Assembly: GCF_038049935.1 (NCBI RefSeq)
Contig: NZ_CP145886.1
Coordinates: 1,620,501-1,684,500 of the forward strand
Direction: 5' to 3'
Length of the DNA: 64,000 bases
Source of the DNA: Rossellomorea sp. y25
GTDB taxonomy: Bacteria > Bacillota > Bacilli > Bacillales > Bacillaceae_B
Shown here: positions 27,417-37,765 of the stretch, one piece after another
Layout: the number at the start of each line of letters is the position of its first letter
Numbering within the stretch: the first letter of the stretch is position 1
Notes under the pieces: model-generated
The model's input: the letters and a program-made list of their open reading frames with translations, nothing else
The model's database searches: none
What the model was told of the DNA's origin: nothing
Translations under genes and position numbers: made by a program

Positions 27417-28178
27417 GTGACTGTTGCTCCTACTGATGAATGGCTTGTAGATTCGATTCATAAACCTTTAGAGCTTCTAAAGAAAACGATAAACGGGAAA
27501 GAAGATCAAAAGTCGTTTTATCAATACCTCATGAAGCATGGCATGTATAAATCATCACATCACGCAGAGGATATTTATGCAAAAATGAAAGAACGTAAGA
27601 TATGGGAGCGTTTTTCCCTTTATGAAAAAAAGTATAAACGAAAATGGAATGGCCCGAACGTTCCAATCTATTTATTCCCCGTTCAGGAAAAGAGAGGCAT
27701 GTTCCAAGCCTCAATGAAAAAATCAGGTGTATGCTTTAAAGACGAAATTTTCTTCTTTGTAGCAGATCAAGAAGATGCCAAAGAATACGAAGCTCTATTT
27801 GTTCACGAATACCATCACTGTGTCAGAATGAAACTCTTAAACAAAAAAGATAGCCAATACACCCTATTAGATTCCATCATTTTTGAAGGGCTGGCAGAGT
27901 TTGCTGTCAGAGAGTATTGTGGGGAGAAGTATGTAGCTTCCTGGACAAAGGCTTATGAGGAAAAACAAATGTCACTTTATTTCGAGAAGTGGATTAAGCC
28001 TAATTTGGATGTGAAACGAAGCAGTCCCCTTCACGACTACTTACTTCTTGGTCAGAAATCTTACCCTAATATGCTGGGGTATGCTGCCGGCTATTACCTG
28101 GTACAAAATTATGTTAAGCAAAAGGATAGGTCTACCACAGCTCTATTAGGAAAACCTTCATCGATCTTCTTATCTTAG
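27417..28178 (+). CDS. yjaZ: YjaZ-like DUF2268 putative Zn-protease
   Basis: 253 residues from GTG 27417, which has AGAGGG 6 bp upstream; ATG 27411 abuts that site and upstream starts fall in the fabF terminator. HEYHHCVR (His130, Glu131, His134) is a zinc-protease HExxH motif, with a downstream EGLAEF as the likely third ligand, typical of the DUF2268 family. No signal peptide. Order fabF-yjaZ matches B. subtilis. Target unknown. Confidence 0.82.
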   Translation: MTVAPTDEWLVDSIHKPLELLKKTINGKEDQKSFYQYLMKHGMYKSSHHAEDIYAKMKERKIWERFSLYEKKYKRKWNGPNVPIYLFPVQEKRGMFQASMKKSGVCFKDEIFFFVADQEDAKEYEALFVHEYHHCVRMKLLNKKDSQYTLLDSIIFEGLAEFAVREYCGEKYVASWTKAYEEKQMSLYFEKWIKPNLDVKRSSPLHDYLLLGQKSYPNMLGYAAGYYLVQNYVKQKDRSTTALLGKPSSIFLS

Positions 28179-28328
28179 TAGAATGGGGATCAGCCATTCA
28201 TATTCTGATTCCTGTGCTGGTGATATTAAATTAAGCTCTTTATATCGTCATATCTTCCATTTGAACTCCATAGACTATAGTAAGAATGGACGAGCTAAAT
28301 CTCTAATGCGAGGATAGAGGCGGAAGGT

Positions 28329-28550
28329 ATGGTGTTTCGAATGTTTGTATTATTTATAGGGTTTGGACTGGCTGTTTCAGGTGGTGTAAGTTTAATCATC
28401 TATTTAAACCTTCTCACTACTGGAATGACCTTTACAGACTATATTCTCTTCGTATCCACCCGAGTCGAATGCTACTTATTTCTCTTAGGGATTCTCATCA
28501 TCACGATCTCAATCTATATTCCACGAAGGAAAAATAATCACTATCTATAA
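28329..28550 (+). CDS. small two-helix membrane protein, unknown (73 aa)
   Basis: 73 residues with two predicted membrane helices (about 4-27 and 45-66) and a basic tail RRKNNHYL. Start ATG 28329 with AGAGG 8 bp upstream; GTG 28332 is also possible. Not recognised. It has no counterpart that I know at this place in B. subtilis, where yjaZ is followed by app genes. Confidence 0.6.
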   Translation: MVFRMFVLFIGFGLAVSGGVSLIIYLNLLTTGMTFTDYILFVSTRVECYLFLLGILIITISIYIPRRKNNHYL

Positions 28551-28634
28551 AACACTTGCTTAACAGGAATAAATTTACACCGATTTGCCTATACTGATTG
28601 ACAAATAAGATTGTAGCAAAGCGAGGGGTCAATC

Positions 28635-29384
28635 ATGTTATATCTTCATGATGTATGGGTAAATTGGTTCGAAGGCGAAGAAAATGGCTACAATGTCTGT
28701 CATTTTCACGAGTGGAGAAAAGAGGACGTTATTGAATTATTAGATCAAGTTCCGCTCATTAAAGTGGACACTGTTCTGTTTCATTACATCGAGAATGATT
28801 TATCAGAGTTACCTCAACAACTGCTCAATAATGTCTATCAAAAAGCATACTTGCGAAAAAACCATGAACGAATTCAATTGGATTATTGCTTCATTGTCAC
28901 AGATGGAACAGGGATACTTGCCGTGGATACAATCGGGTATACCGTTCCAATCAGAAAAAGCAGGCTCATTCCAAGGCAGGAACAACTCGTCTATGAAATG
29001 GTAGAAAATCATGAAACGATGCAGTACGTCATTCAGCCTGAAGGAAAGAGAGAGGATTCATACCACATTCTCTCGCCGAGTCCCTATATGATGAGTGGTC
29101 TGACAAGAAAAGAAAGACAGTTGAAGCAATTATTATTTATGGCGCTGGATCAGCTTCACAGCTCAAATAACACGGCAGAAATACGATACTGGTACACGGA
29201 ATGGGCTCCACAGCGATATCGGTCCATTCAAGAGATGGACTTTGAAGAAATTTGGCAAATGTTATACGAAGAAACACAGTATGGCTGGTCGGACAAGCAT
29301 CTGACTCTCTGCGAGAACTTAATAAAAGGACAACCTTTTTTTGAAAAACTATGGGAAGTGGAGAATCGTCCTAAGGTAAATTAA
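28635..29384 (+). CDS. yjbA: YjbA-like protein (UPF0736)
   Basis: 249 residues, soluble, starting [19 protein letters not shown], the hallmark of the UPF0736/YjbA family. Starts behind GAGGGG. In B. subtilis yjbA lies just before trpS, on the opposite strand, exactly as here. No catalytic motif recognised; function unknown. Confidence 0.85.
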   Translation: MLYLHDVWVNWFEGEENGYNVCHFHEWRKEDVIELLDQVPLIKVDTVLFHYIENDLSELPQQLLNNVYQKAYLRKNHERIQLDYCFIVTDGTGILAVDTIGYTVPIRKSRLIPRQEQLVYEMVENHETMQYVIQPEGKREDSYHILSPSPYMMSGLTRKERQLKQLLFMALDQLHSSNNTAEIRYWYTEWAPQRYRSIQEMDFEEIWQMLYEETQYGWSDKHLTLCENLIKGQPFFEKLWEVENRPKVN

Positions 29385-29395
29385 TTGGTGAACGA

Positions 29396-29431
29396 AAACC
29401 TTGAGTCCGTGATGGGCTTGGGGTTTTTTGT
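29396..29431 (+). terminator. terminator of yjbA
   Basis: Stem AACCTTGAGTCC / GGGCTTGGGGTT with several G-U pairs, followed by T6. Confidence 0.6.
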
Positions 29432-29467
29432 TTGGGTAGGGGGAAAAGGTGGTTATGTGAATGTCCA

Positions 29468-29503
29468 TAAAAAAGCCAAGAGCCTAATTTGCAGGCTCTT
29501 GGC
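29468..29503 (-). terminator. terminator of trpS
   Basis: Stem GCCAAGAGCCT (29475-29485) / AGGCTCTTGGC (29493-29503); on the minus strand it is followed by a T run. Confidence 0.85.
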
Positions 29504-29510
29504 ACCATCA

Positions 29511-30509
<999 letters not shown>

Positions 30510-30535
30510 CTAACTTCCTCCTCAAAATAAACAAA

Positions 30536-30800
30536 ATAAAAACCCATCCGTCCTATAGAAGATAGGGACGAATGGGATCATTTCCGCGGTGCCACCCTAA
30601 GTACTCAAATGAGTCAGCTTAGTCCATGTGAACATGGAACCTCTTTAACGTGAGGTTGATCCGTTATATGCTACTCTATTTCACAAATAAAGCTCAGAAG
30701 TCCATTCCCTCTCCATGAATACTTGTTTTCACCAACCACAAGCTCTCTATAATTCAATAATGAAAGGTACTACTCTTCATCAACGCTTATACTCTCATTC
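30536..30800 (-). promoter_or_regulatory. T-box leader (Trp) of trpS
   Basis: Read on the minus strand, a long structured leader contains AGAGAGC near the base of stem I, and a specifier TGG (30704-30702) in GGGAATGGACTTC, i.e. tryptophan. The T-box sequence AGGGTGGCACCGCGG is at 30598-30584, followed by a terminator hairpin (CCCATTCGTCC / GGACGGATGGG) with a T5ATTTT tail. The UGGC bulge pairs with an NCCA end carrying G73, as expected of tRNA-Trp. Uncharged tRNA-Trp would favour readthrough into trpS. Confidence 0.93.
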
Positions 30801-30810
30801 ATATACATTT

Positions 30811-30839
30811 ATTATATAAAATAAATGTTCGTAATTCAA
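30811..30839 (-). promoter_or_regulatory. sigma-A promoter of trpS
   Basis: Minus strand TTGAAT (30839-30834), 17 bp, TATAAT (30816-30811), directly before the T-box leader. Confidence 0.75.
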
Positions 30840-31219
30840 GTGTACACGAGATAGGACAAAGTGATCGAAAGTACGAGCGAAATAGTACCGACTATAAGAA
30901 ATGATCGCGTAATGGAATAAGAGCGCTGCATTCCGTATTCTTCATGAGCATCCTTCGTTTCATCCAGTGTATCAAACTGGGAGATGTATTTTCCTTGTTT
31001 CGTACTGTTTCTGAATCTCTTAAGAGCATACAAGATTCCGTTGAAAAAACCTTTTTGAAAAATATAAAGGAGGGCTCCTATGGCAACATACGTAATTCCG
31101 ATAATGAACAAACTGTCTATTATAGAAAGAAGGAGGTTTTTCCCCTGTAGAATAGCAGTCGCAAAGACGATGATGAAAAACAGCAGTGTAGGTATGTAGA
31201 AAAAATTTATTCGTTTCAT
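30836..31219 (-). CDS. DUF3899-like membrane protein
   Basis: 127 residues from ATG 31219 (AAGGAG upstream; a longer frame lacks a site). Three predicted membrane helices, two near the N-terminus (about 5-55) and one at the C-terminus, with a polar middle containing DTLDETKDAHEEYG. Fits DUF3899 proteins found next to trpS in Bacillaceae. Its end overlaps the -35 of the trpS promoter. Function unknown. Confidence 0.65.
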   Translation of the reverse strand: MKRINFFYIPTLLFFIIVFATAILQGKNLLLSIIDSLFIIGITYVAIGALLYIFQKGFFNGILYALKRFRNSTKQGKYISQFDTLDETKDAHEEYGMQRSYSITRSFLIVGTISLVLSITLSYLVYT

Positions 31220-31429
31220 AGTACTCCTTAATTTGTTTTTTATAAAAGTATACATGAAGGGTAAAGAAGAATTCAATCATCGTTCATATATATTCAGTTC
31301 AGCATGCAATGTGTGGTAAAAGAGACAGAAATCCTTATAGTGCGTATACATTTGAAACTCCTAACTCCACATAAATCCTTGAAGAGAATAGAGTATAAAT
31401 TCTATTTTTTATATTTAGTCTGTAAATCT

Positions 31430-31548
31430 TATAATTATAATAGAAGTAGAGGGGGCGTTGGGGAATGATCCTCCACAATACAATTGAAATTGCCGTAATT
31501 AAAATTTACGTTTGTAACAATTGTAATGGGACAAACTCTCTAAAATGA
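31430..31548 (+). CDS. possible short leader peptide ORF (27 aa) upstream of oppA
   Basis: ATG 31465 to TGA 31548 encodes 27 residues including VCNNCNGTNS. AGAGGGGG lies 9 bp upstream, and TATAAT-like boxes lie at 31430-31441; the range given includes them. No family is recognised, and the 500-bp gap before oppA is otherwise regulatory. Low confidence as a real gene. Confidence 0.25.
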
Positions 31549-31551
31549 ACA

Positions 31552-31581
31552 GTTAAAACCCTTATACATCAAGGTTTTAAC
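31552..31581. repeat. 9-bp perfect inverted repeat upstream of the opp promoter
   Basis: GTTAAAACC (31552-31560) and GGTTTTAAC (31573-31581) with a 12-nt loop and no T tract after it. Could be an operator or a leader hairpin. Confidence 0.5.
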
Positions 31582-31633
31582 AACAATATACCTATTAATC
31601 TGATAATTTTGCAAAAAAACTGTTAAATTCATA

Positions 31634-31691
31634 TTGCAATAATTTCTCTATCATGTATAATAAGTAACAAATCTTCTGAAAATTAGAAGAT
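31634..31691 (+). promoter_or_regulatory. opp promoter with CodY box
   Basis: TTGCAA (31634-31639), 16 bp, TATAAT (31656-31661). AATCTTCTGAAAATT (31670-31684) matches the CodY box AATTTTCWGAAAATT at 14 of 15 positions and covers the expected transcription start. The same stretch can fold as ATCTTCT / AGAAGAT (31671-31691) in the transcript. Repression of peptide uptake by CodY in rich, GTP- and branched-chain-amino-acid-replete cells is expected. Confidence 0.78.
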
Positions 31692-31728
31692 AAATAAATA
31701 TGAGATTTACGAGGAGGTCAATTTCAAG

Positions 31729-33384
31729 ATGAAGAAAAAGTTTTCATTCTTGCTAGTTCTTCTTCTGGCTCTAAGTACTTTCTTAGCTGCATGTGGCGGC
31801 GACAAGAAAACTGAGGGCAACGAAGGAGCATCTGGTGAAGGCGGCGAGTCTGCTGAAAAGAAAGAACAGGTACTTAACTTACTAGAGAGTTCTGAGATCC
31901 CATCAATGGACTCTACTCTAGCAACTGACGCTGTTTCATTTAAAGTAATGAACAACGTATTTGAAGGTCTTTACCGTTTAGGTGAAAATGATGAGGCTGT
32001 ACTTGGTATGGCTGCTGAAGAACCTCAAATCAGTGAAGATGGTAAAACTTACACGTTCAAACTTCGTGATGCTAAATGGTCTAACGGAGATGCAGTTACT
32101 GCTAACGACTTCGTTTACGCTTGGCAAAAAGCTTTAAACCCTGATACTGGTGCAGAGTATGCGTACATCATGTACGATATCAAAAACGCTGCAAAAGTTA
32201 ACGCTGGTGAAGTTCCAGTTGAAGAATTAGGTGTTAAAGCGGTTGATGAGAAAACTCTAGAAGTTCAGCTTGAAACAGCTGTTCCATATTTCAAAGCTTT
32301 ACTTTCTTTCGCAACATTCTATCCTCAAAACCAAAAGTTTGTTGAAGAAAAAGGCGATAAATTCGGTCTTGAAGCTGACACTGCAGTTTACAATGGTCCA
32401 TTCACACTATCTGAGTGGAAGCATGAGCAAAGCTTCAAATTAACTAAGAACGACGGTTACTGGGATGCAGAAACTGTTAAGCTTAAAGAAGTTAACTTCA
32501 ACATCGTTAAAGATACTGCTACTGGTGTAAACCTTTATGAAACAAACAAAGCGGATGTAGCTGGTCTTTCAGCTGAATTCGTAGATAAATACAAATCAGA
32601 TGAAAACTTCAAAACAAAGGCTGATACTGCGGTATTCTTCCTTCGTTTAAACCAAAAGAATGAAGTTATGGCTAATGTAAATGCTCGTAAAGCATTTGAT
32701 GCAGCTTATGACAAGCAAGGTATGGTTGACGTTCTTCTTAACAATGGTTCAATTCCTGCATATTTCTTAGTACCAAAAGATTTCGTTTCTGGCCCAGACG
32801 GTGCTGAGTACCGTGAAGCTGTAGGTGATTTCGGTGGTTTCGATCCAGAAAAAGCTGCAGAACATTGGGCTAAAGCGAAAGAAGAGTTAGGTAAAGATTC
32901 TATTGAATTAGAACTACTAAACTATGACTCTGACAGCTCTAAGAAAATCGGTGAATTCTTAAAAGAACAATTAGAGCAAAACTTAGAAGGTTTAACTGTT
33001 TCAATCAAAGCACAACCATTCAAGCAAAAGCTTGAGTTAGAATCTAAAGGTGATTATGATGTTTCATTCGCCGGATGGGGTCCTGACTATCCAGATCCGA
33101 TGACATTTGTTGACATGTTCGTAACTGATGGTGCACACAACCAAATGGCTTACTCTAACCCAGAGTATGACAAGTTAATTGAACAAGCTAAAGGTGAACT
33201 TCTTGATGATCCTGAAGCTCGTTGGCAAGCAATGGTTGACGCAGAAAAGATTCTTTTCGAAGATCAAGCGATCAGCCCGATGTACCAACGTGGAACTGCT
33301 TTCCTAGAGCGTCCATATGTTAAAGGTCTATTACGTCACTCATTTGGTGCAGATGCATCATACAAATGGGCGTACATTGAGTAA
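31729..33384 (+). CDS. oppA: oligopeptide ABC transporter substrate-binding lipoprotein
   Basis: 551 residues. Lipobox LAAC with Cys22 lipidated; family 5 solute-binding protein with RDAKWSNGDAVTANDFVYAW and PDPMTFVDMF segments. It captures peptides outside the membrane for OppBCDF. Codon choice is strongly biased, typical of very highly expressed genes. A hairpin follows before oppB. Confidence 0.93.
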   Translation: MKKKFSFLLVLLLALSTFLAACGGDKKTEGNEGASGEGGESAEKKEQVLNLLESSEIPSMDSTLATDAVSFKVMNNVFEGLYRLGENDEAVLGMAAEEPQISEDGKTYTFKLRDAKWSNGDAVTANDFVYAWQKALNPDTGAEYAYIMYDIKNAAKVNAGEVPVEELGVKAVDEKTLEVQLETAVPYFKALLSFATFYPQNQKFVEEKGDKFGLEADTAVYNGPFTLSEWKHEQSFKLTKNDGYWDAETVKLKEVNFNIVKDTATGVNLYETNKADVAGLSAEFVDKYKSDENFKTKADTAVFFLRLNQKNEVMANVNARKAFDAAYDKQGMVDVLLNNGSIPAYFLVPKDFVSGPDGAEYREAVGDFGGFDPEKAAEHWAKAKEELGKDSIELELLNYDSDSSKKIGEFLKEQLEQNLEGLTVSIKAQPFKQKLELESKGDYDVSFAGWGPDYPDPMTFVDMFVTDGAHNQMAYSNPEYDKLIEQAKGELLDDPEARWQAMVDAEKILFEDQAISPMYQRGTAFLERPYVKGLLRHSFGADASYKWAYIE

Positions 33385-33408
33385 TAATCGGCTCGATTGA
33401 AAAACCTT

Positions 33409-33447
33409 AAAAGGGAGAGCGTATGCATGAGCATATGCTCTCCTTTT
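33409..33447 (+). terminator. hairpin between oppA and oppB
   Basis: Long stem AAAAGGGAGAGCGTATGC / GCATATGCTCTCCTTTT; likely a partial terminator or oppA message stabiliser. Confidence 0.75.
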
Positions 33448-33486
33448 CCAGTGAATGTCGAAAATTATCAAAAAAGTAAAAATACA

Positions 33487-33514
33487 TTGAAAATTTGTCG
33501 ATAATCGATATAAT
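33487..33514 (+). promoter_or_regulatory. internal promoter before oppB
   Basis: TTGAAA (33487-33492), 16 bp, TATAAT (33509-33514), 42 bp upstream of oppB. Confidence 0.5.
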
Positions 33515-33556
33515 TAAAAATGTAGAAAAAAATAGACAAAAAAGGGGGGCTAAAGA

Positions 33557-34486
33557 ATGGTCAGATATACAATTCAACGTATCGTTTATATGATCATCAC
33601 TTTGCTTATCATTGCAACCGCCACTTTCTTTCTGATGAAGCTCCTACCTGGATCTCCACTACAAAACGCAGAAAGGCTGACTCCGGAACAACAACAAATC
33701 ATAATGGATAAATACGGTCTTAATGATCCGCTGCCAGAACAATATGTGAACTATATGGTCGGGTTAGCGAAAGGAGATTTGGGGTTGTCCTTCCAATACG
33801 ATAATCGTCCTGTTACACAAATTGTTGGAGATCGTATTGGTCCTTCCGCACTTCTTGGATTCCAAGCTATGGTATTAGGTACTTTCTTAGGGCTACTTAT
33901 TGGAATTATTGCAGCAATCAAACATAACACATGGCTCGATTATGGTTCGACGTTCCTAGCCGTAATTGGAATATCGATTCCTTCATTCGTATTTGCCGGA
34001 CTCCTGCAATACTACGTCGGGGTTAAACTTGAATGGCTGCCCGTGGCACTATGGGGAGAATATAAACATACGATTCTTCCAACCTTAGCACTTACAGTAT
34101 TCGTAGTAGCGACCATTGCTCGTTTTATGCGTACTGAAATGCTGGAAATATTAAACTCCGATTATATTTTACTAGCAAAAGCAAAAGGAATTTCTAAAAC
34201 GGCAACTGTTGTAAAGCATGCTGTTAGAAATGCTTTAATCCCTATTGTAACAATTCTTGGACCAATGACAGTTGGGGTTATGACAGGATCCCTTGTAGTT
34301 GAACGAATTTTCGCAGTCCCTGGTTTAGGGGAACAATTCGTTCTATCGATCAATACAAATGATTACACCGTTATTATGGGGATTACCCTCTTCTTTAGTG
34401 CATTATTCATCGGTGTAATATTCTTAGTAGATATTCTTTACGGTATCATTGACCCGCGTATTCGCTTAGCTGGAGGGAAGAAATAA
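33557..34486 (+). CDS. oppB: oligopeptide ABC transporter permease OppB
   Basis: 309 residues, six membrane helices, dipeptide/oligopeptide permease type with an N-terminal periplasmic-loop segment (LLPGSPLQNAERLTPEQQ) and the ATPase-contact loop around LAKAKGISKTATVVKHAVRN. Starts behind AAAGGGGGG. Its stop overlaps the oppC start, so translation is coupled. Confidence 0.93.
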   Translation: MVRYTIQRIVYMIITLLIIATATFFLMKLLPGSPLQNAERLTPEQQQIIMDKYGLNDPLPEQYVNYMVGLAKGDLGLSFQYDNRPVTQIVGDRIGPSALLGFQAMVLGTFLGLLIGIIAAIKHNTWLDYGSTFLAVIGISIPSFVFAGLLQYYVGVKLEWLPVALWGEYKHTILPTLALTVFVVATIARFMRTEMLEILNSDYILLAKAKGISKTATVVKHAVRNALIPIVTILGPMTVGVMTGSLVVERIFAVPGLGEQFVLSINTNDYTVIMGITLFFSALFIGVIFLVDILYGIIDPRIRLAGGKK

Positions 34487-35511
34487 TGGAAGCAAACAAA
34501 AAGAAACTAGATCAACTTAGTCCAGACCTCTTCCAACCTCAAAAGGCTAGGGAAGACGAGTCAGAGAAAATTTCGCGTCCGAGCTTAAATTTCTGGCAGG
34601 ACTCATGGATTCGTTTACGGAAGAACAAAGGAGCAATTGCTGGAATCATTATCACGGCAATTATTTTCTTCTTTGCCGCTTTTGGACCAATGATGAACGA
34701 GTATAAATTTAGCGATCAAAATATTCGGCATGCAAAGCTGCCACCAAAAATTGAAGCGCTTTCAGGAATTAGTTGGTTACCATTTGACGGAAAAGATGCA
34801 GATGGTTTTGATGTATATGAAGCAAGACAAGTTAAAGAAAACTATTGGTTTGGTACAGATGATTTAGGACGTGACCTATGGACACGTACTTGGAACGGTA
34901 CCCGTATTTCACTTTATATTGGTATTCTTGCAGCGATCATCGATTTTATCATTGGTATTTCATATGGTGGGATTTCTGCCTATTACGGTGGGAAAGTCGA
35001 CGATGTCATGCAGCGTATTATTGAAATTCTTGTCGGGATTCCAAACTTAATTGTGGTTATCCTCTTTATCTTGATATTCGAGCCTGGTATATTCTCCATA
35101 ACCATGGCCATGGTTATAACCGGTTGGACCGGTATGGCCCGGATCGTTCGTGGTCAAGTATTACAGTTGAAGAATCAGGAATTTGTTCTAGCTTCACGTA
35201 CACTTGGTGCTACGAGCAACCGTTTGATCTTTAAACACCTACTTCCAAACGTAATGGGACCTGTTATCATTACCACGATGTTCACAGTGCCTGCTGCGAT
35301 TTACACAGAAGCATTCTTAAGCTTTATCGGATTGGGGATTGCTCCACCAAGAGCATCACTGGGATCATTGGTTAATGATGGGTACAAATCAATCCAGTCA
35401 TTTCCGCATATGATGCTGGTTCCATCAGCCGTCATCTCATTAGTCATCTTAAGTTTTAACTTAATGGCCGATGGATTGCGTGATGCACTAGATCCGAAAA
35501 TGCGTAAGTAA
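34486..35511 (+). CDS. oppC: oligopeptide ABC transporter permease OppC
   Basis: 341 residues with a cytoplasmic N-terminal stretch (about 45 residues), six membrane helices, and the permease loop ASRTLGATSNRLIFKHLLPN. The GTDDLGRDLWTRT segment is characteristic of OppC. Overlaps oppB by one base (TAATG). Confidence 0.93.
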   Translation: MEANKKKLDQLSPDLFQPQKAREDESEKISRPSLNFWQDSWIRLRKNKGAIAGIIITAIIFFFAAFGPMMNEYKFSDQNIRHAKLPPKIEALSGISWLPFDGKDADGFDVYEARQVKENYWFGTDDLGRDLWTRTWNGTRISLYIGILAAIIDFIIGISYGGISAYYGGKVDDVMQRIIEILVGIPNLIVVILFILIFEPGIFSITMAMVITGWTGMARIVRGQVLQLKNQEFVLASRTLGATSNRLIFKHLLPNVMGPVIITTMFTVPAAIYTEAFLSFIGLGIAPPRASLGSLVNDGYKSIQSFPHMMLVPSAVISLVILSFNLMADGLRDALDPKMRK

Positions 35512-35524
35512 TGGAAGGGAGATT

Positions 35525-36601
35525 ATGAATATGTCAAAAATTTTAGAAGTCAATAATCTACACGTCTCCTTCAATACGCATGGAGGAGAAGTTCAGGCTG
35601 TCCGTGGTGTAGATTTTCATTTAGATAAAGGTGAAACACTAGCGATCGTTGGTGAATCTGGTTCAGGGAAATCAGTTACTACGAAAGCTCTAATGAGATT
35701 AATTCCAAATCCTCCAGGCTTTATTAAAGGGGGGGAAATGTTATTTGAGGGTAAAGATTTAGCAAAGTTACCTGAAAAGGATATGCAGAAAATTCGCGGT
35801 AAAGACATTTCTATGATTTTCCAAGATCCAATGACGTCTCTGAACCCAACGATGACGATTGGTAAGCAAATCATGGAACCGCTTGTGAAACACCAAAATA
35901 TGAGTAAAAATGATGCGAAAAAACGCGCCATCGAGTTACTTAAATTAGTAGGTCTTCCTAGTCCGGAAACACGTTTCAAGCAATATCCCCACCAGTTTTC
36001 CGGTGGTCAGCGTCAGCGTGTCGTCATCGCGATTGCTTTGGCATGTAATCCAAAGATCCTGATTGCAGATGAGCCTACAACAGCATTGGACGTAACGATT
36101 CAGGCACAAATTCTTGAGCTGATGAAAGATCTGCAAAATAAAATTGATACATCAATCATTTTCATCACACATGATCTTGGTGTTGTAGCAAATGTGGCTG
36201 ACCGTGTGGCGGTTATGTATGGTGGTCAAATCGTAGAAACAGGTACTGTGGATGAAATCTTCTACGATCCACGTCACCCTTACACGTGGGGATTGATCGG
36301 TTCGATGCCTACAACAGAAACTGAAGGTGAACAAGAATTAGTTGCTATCCCCGGTACACCGCCGGATCTTTTAAATCCACCTAAAGGAGATGCTTTTGCC
36401 CTCCGCAGTGAATATGCTTTAAAAGTGGATTTTGAACAAGAGCCGCCATATTATCAGGTTTCTGATACTCACTATGTGAAGTCGTGGTTATTGCACCCTA
36501 GTGCTCCAAAAGTTGAGCCACCTGAAATCGTTAAATTAAGACAAAGACAAATGCCTTCTAATTACAAAGAGCCGGTACTTGTTGAGGGGGTTCGTTCATA
36601 A
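35525..36601 (+). CDS. oppD: oligopeptide ABC transporter ATPase OppD
   Basis: 358 residues. Walker A GESGSGKS, signature FSGGQRQR, Walker B ILIADEPTTAL and the C-terminal oligopeptide/dipeptide extension. ATG 35525 or 35531 are both possible after AAGGGAG. Couples ATP hydrolysis to peptide import with OppF. Overlaps oppF by one base. Confidence 0.93.
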   Translation: MNMSKILEVNNLHVSFNTHGGEVQAVRGVDFHLDKGETLAIVGESGSGKSVTTKALMRLIPNPPGFIKGGEMLFEGKDLAKLPEKDMQKIRGKDISMIFQDPMTSLNPTMTIGKQIMEPLVKHQNMSKNDAKKRAIELLKLVGLPSPETRFKQYPHQFSGGQRQRVVIAIALACNPKILIADEPTTALDVTIQAQILELMKDLQNKIDTSIIFITHDLGVVANVADRVAVMYGGQIVETGTVDEIFYDPRHPYTWGLIGSMPTTETEGEQELVAIPGTPPDLLNPPKGDAFALRSEYALKVDFEQEPPYYQVSDTHYVKSWLLHPSAPKVEPPEIVKLRQRQMPSNYKEPVLVEGVRS

Positions 36602-37536
36602 TGGCAGAAAAGTTATTAGAAATTAAGAATTTAAAGCAGTACTTTAACCCTGGTAAGCCGAATATGGTTAAAGCTGTTGATGATATCAGCTTTGATATAT
36701 ATAAAGGTGAGACCCTTGGTCTGGTAGGGGAATCCGGATGTGGTAAATCTACGACTGGTCGTACGATTATTCGTTTGTATAATGCCACAGACGGTCAAGT
36801 TCTATTTAATGGTGAGGACGTTCACGGTAAAAAGTCACGTTCACAGTTAAAGAAATTCAACCGTAAAATGCAAATGATCTTCCAGGATCCCTATGCAAGC
36901 TTGAATCCTCGTATGAAGGTAGCTGATATCATTGCAGAAGGTATCGACATTCATGGATTGGCTTCTTCTAAAGAAGAACGTTTGAAAAAGGTTCATGATT
37001 TACTTGAAACAGTTGGTTTAAATAAAGAGCACGCTGGTCGCTACCCCCATGAATTCTCAGGTGGTCAAAGACAGCGTATCGGGATTGCCCGTGCCCTTGC
37101 GGTGGATCCAGACTTCATTATTGCCGATGAGCCGATTTCCGCTCTTGACGTCTCGATCCAGGCACAGGTTGTTAACCTGATGCAGGAATTACAAAAAGAG
37201 AAGGGCTTAACGTACTTATTTATCGCCCATGATCTATCCATGGTAAAATACATCAGCGACCGTATCGGAGTGATGTACTATGGTAAATTAGTCGAATTGG
37301 CTCCAAGTGATGCGCTTTACAAAAACCCTCTTCACCCTTATACTCAGTCACTCTTATCAGCGATTCCATTACCGGATCCTGAGTATGAGCGCACACGCAG
37401 AAGAAAAGAGTATAATCCTTCTGTTCACAACTATACAGAGGAAGATAATCTTGAAATGCGTGAAGTGGCACCTGGACACTTCGTATATTGCTCAGACAAA
37501 GAATTTGCGCAATATAAAGCTCAGTACAAAAACTAA
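36601..37536 (+). CDS. oppF: oligopeptide ABC transporter ATPase OppF
   Basis: 311 residues. Walker A GESGCGKST, signature EFSGGQRQR, Walker B FIIADEPISALD, and the C-terminal peptide-importer extension with a Cys (YCSDKEF). Last gene of oppABCDF; in Bacillus this importer also takes up signalling peptides for competence and sporulation. Followed by a strong terminator. Confidence 0.93.
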   Translation: MAEKLLEIKNLKQYFNPGKPNMVKAVDDISFDIYKGETLGLVGESGCGKSTTGRTIIRLYNATDGQVLFNGEDVHGKKSRSQLKKFNRKMQMIFQDPYASLNPRMKVADIIAEGIDIHGLASSKEERLKKVHDLLETVGLNKEHAGRYPHEFSGGQRQRIGIARALAVDPDFIIADEPISALDVSIQAQVVNLMQELQKEKGLTYLFIAHDLSMVKYISDRIGVMYYGKLVELAPSDALYKNPLHPYTQSLLSAIPLPDPEYERTRRRKEYNPSVHNYTEEDNLEMREVAPGHFVYCSDKEFAQYKAQYKN

Positions 37537-37546
37537 AATTCTTTTT

Positions 37547-37577
37547 AAAAGCTCCCTTTAATGAGGGGAGCTTTTTT
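37547..37577 (+). terminator. terminator of the opp operon
   Basis: Stem AAAAGCTCCC / GGGGAGCTTTT with a T7 run. Confidence 0.88.
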
Positions 37578-37765
37578 TATTGAATGTTTGATGTATTCTA
37601 TTTGTACATGAAAATAATACAATATAATGAAGATATTTAATTTCCTTGGAAATTTCGACAGATTAGGAGTAATACCCCTTTTCTTTCAAGTTATTTCCTT
37701 GTTAGAATAGTATAAGGTGTTACATATTTTACTAGATAGCTTATTTAATAGAGGAGAGGTTTATT

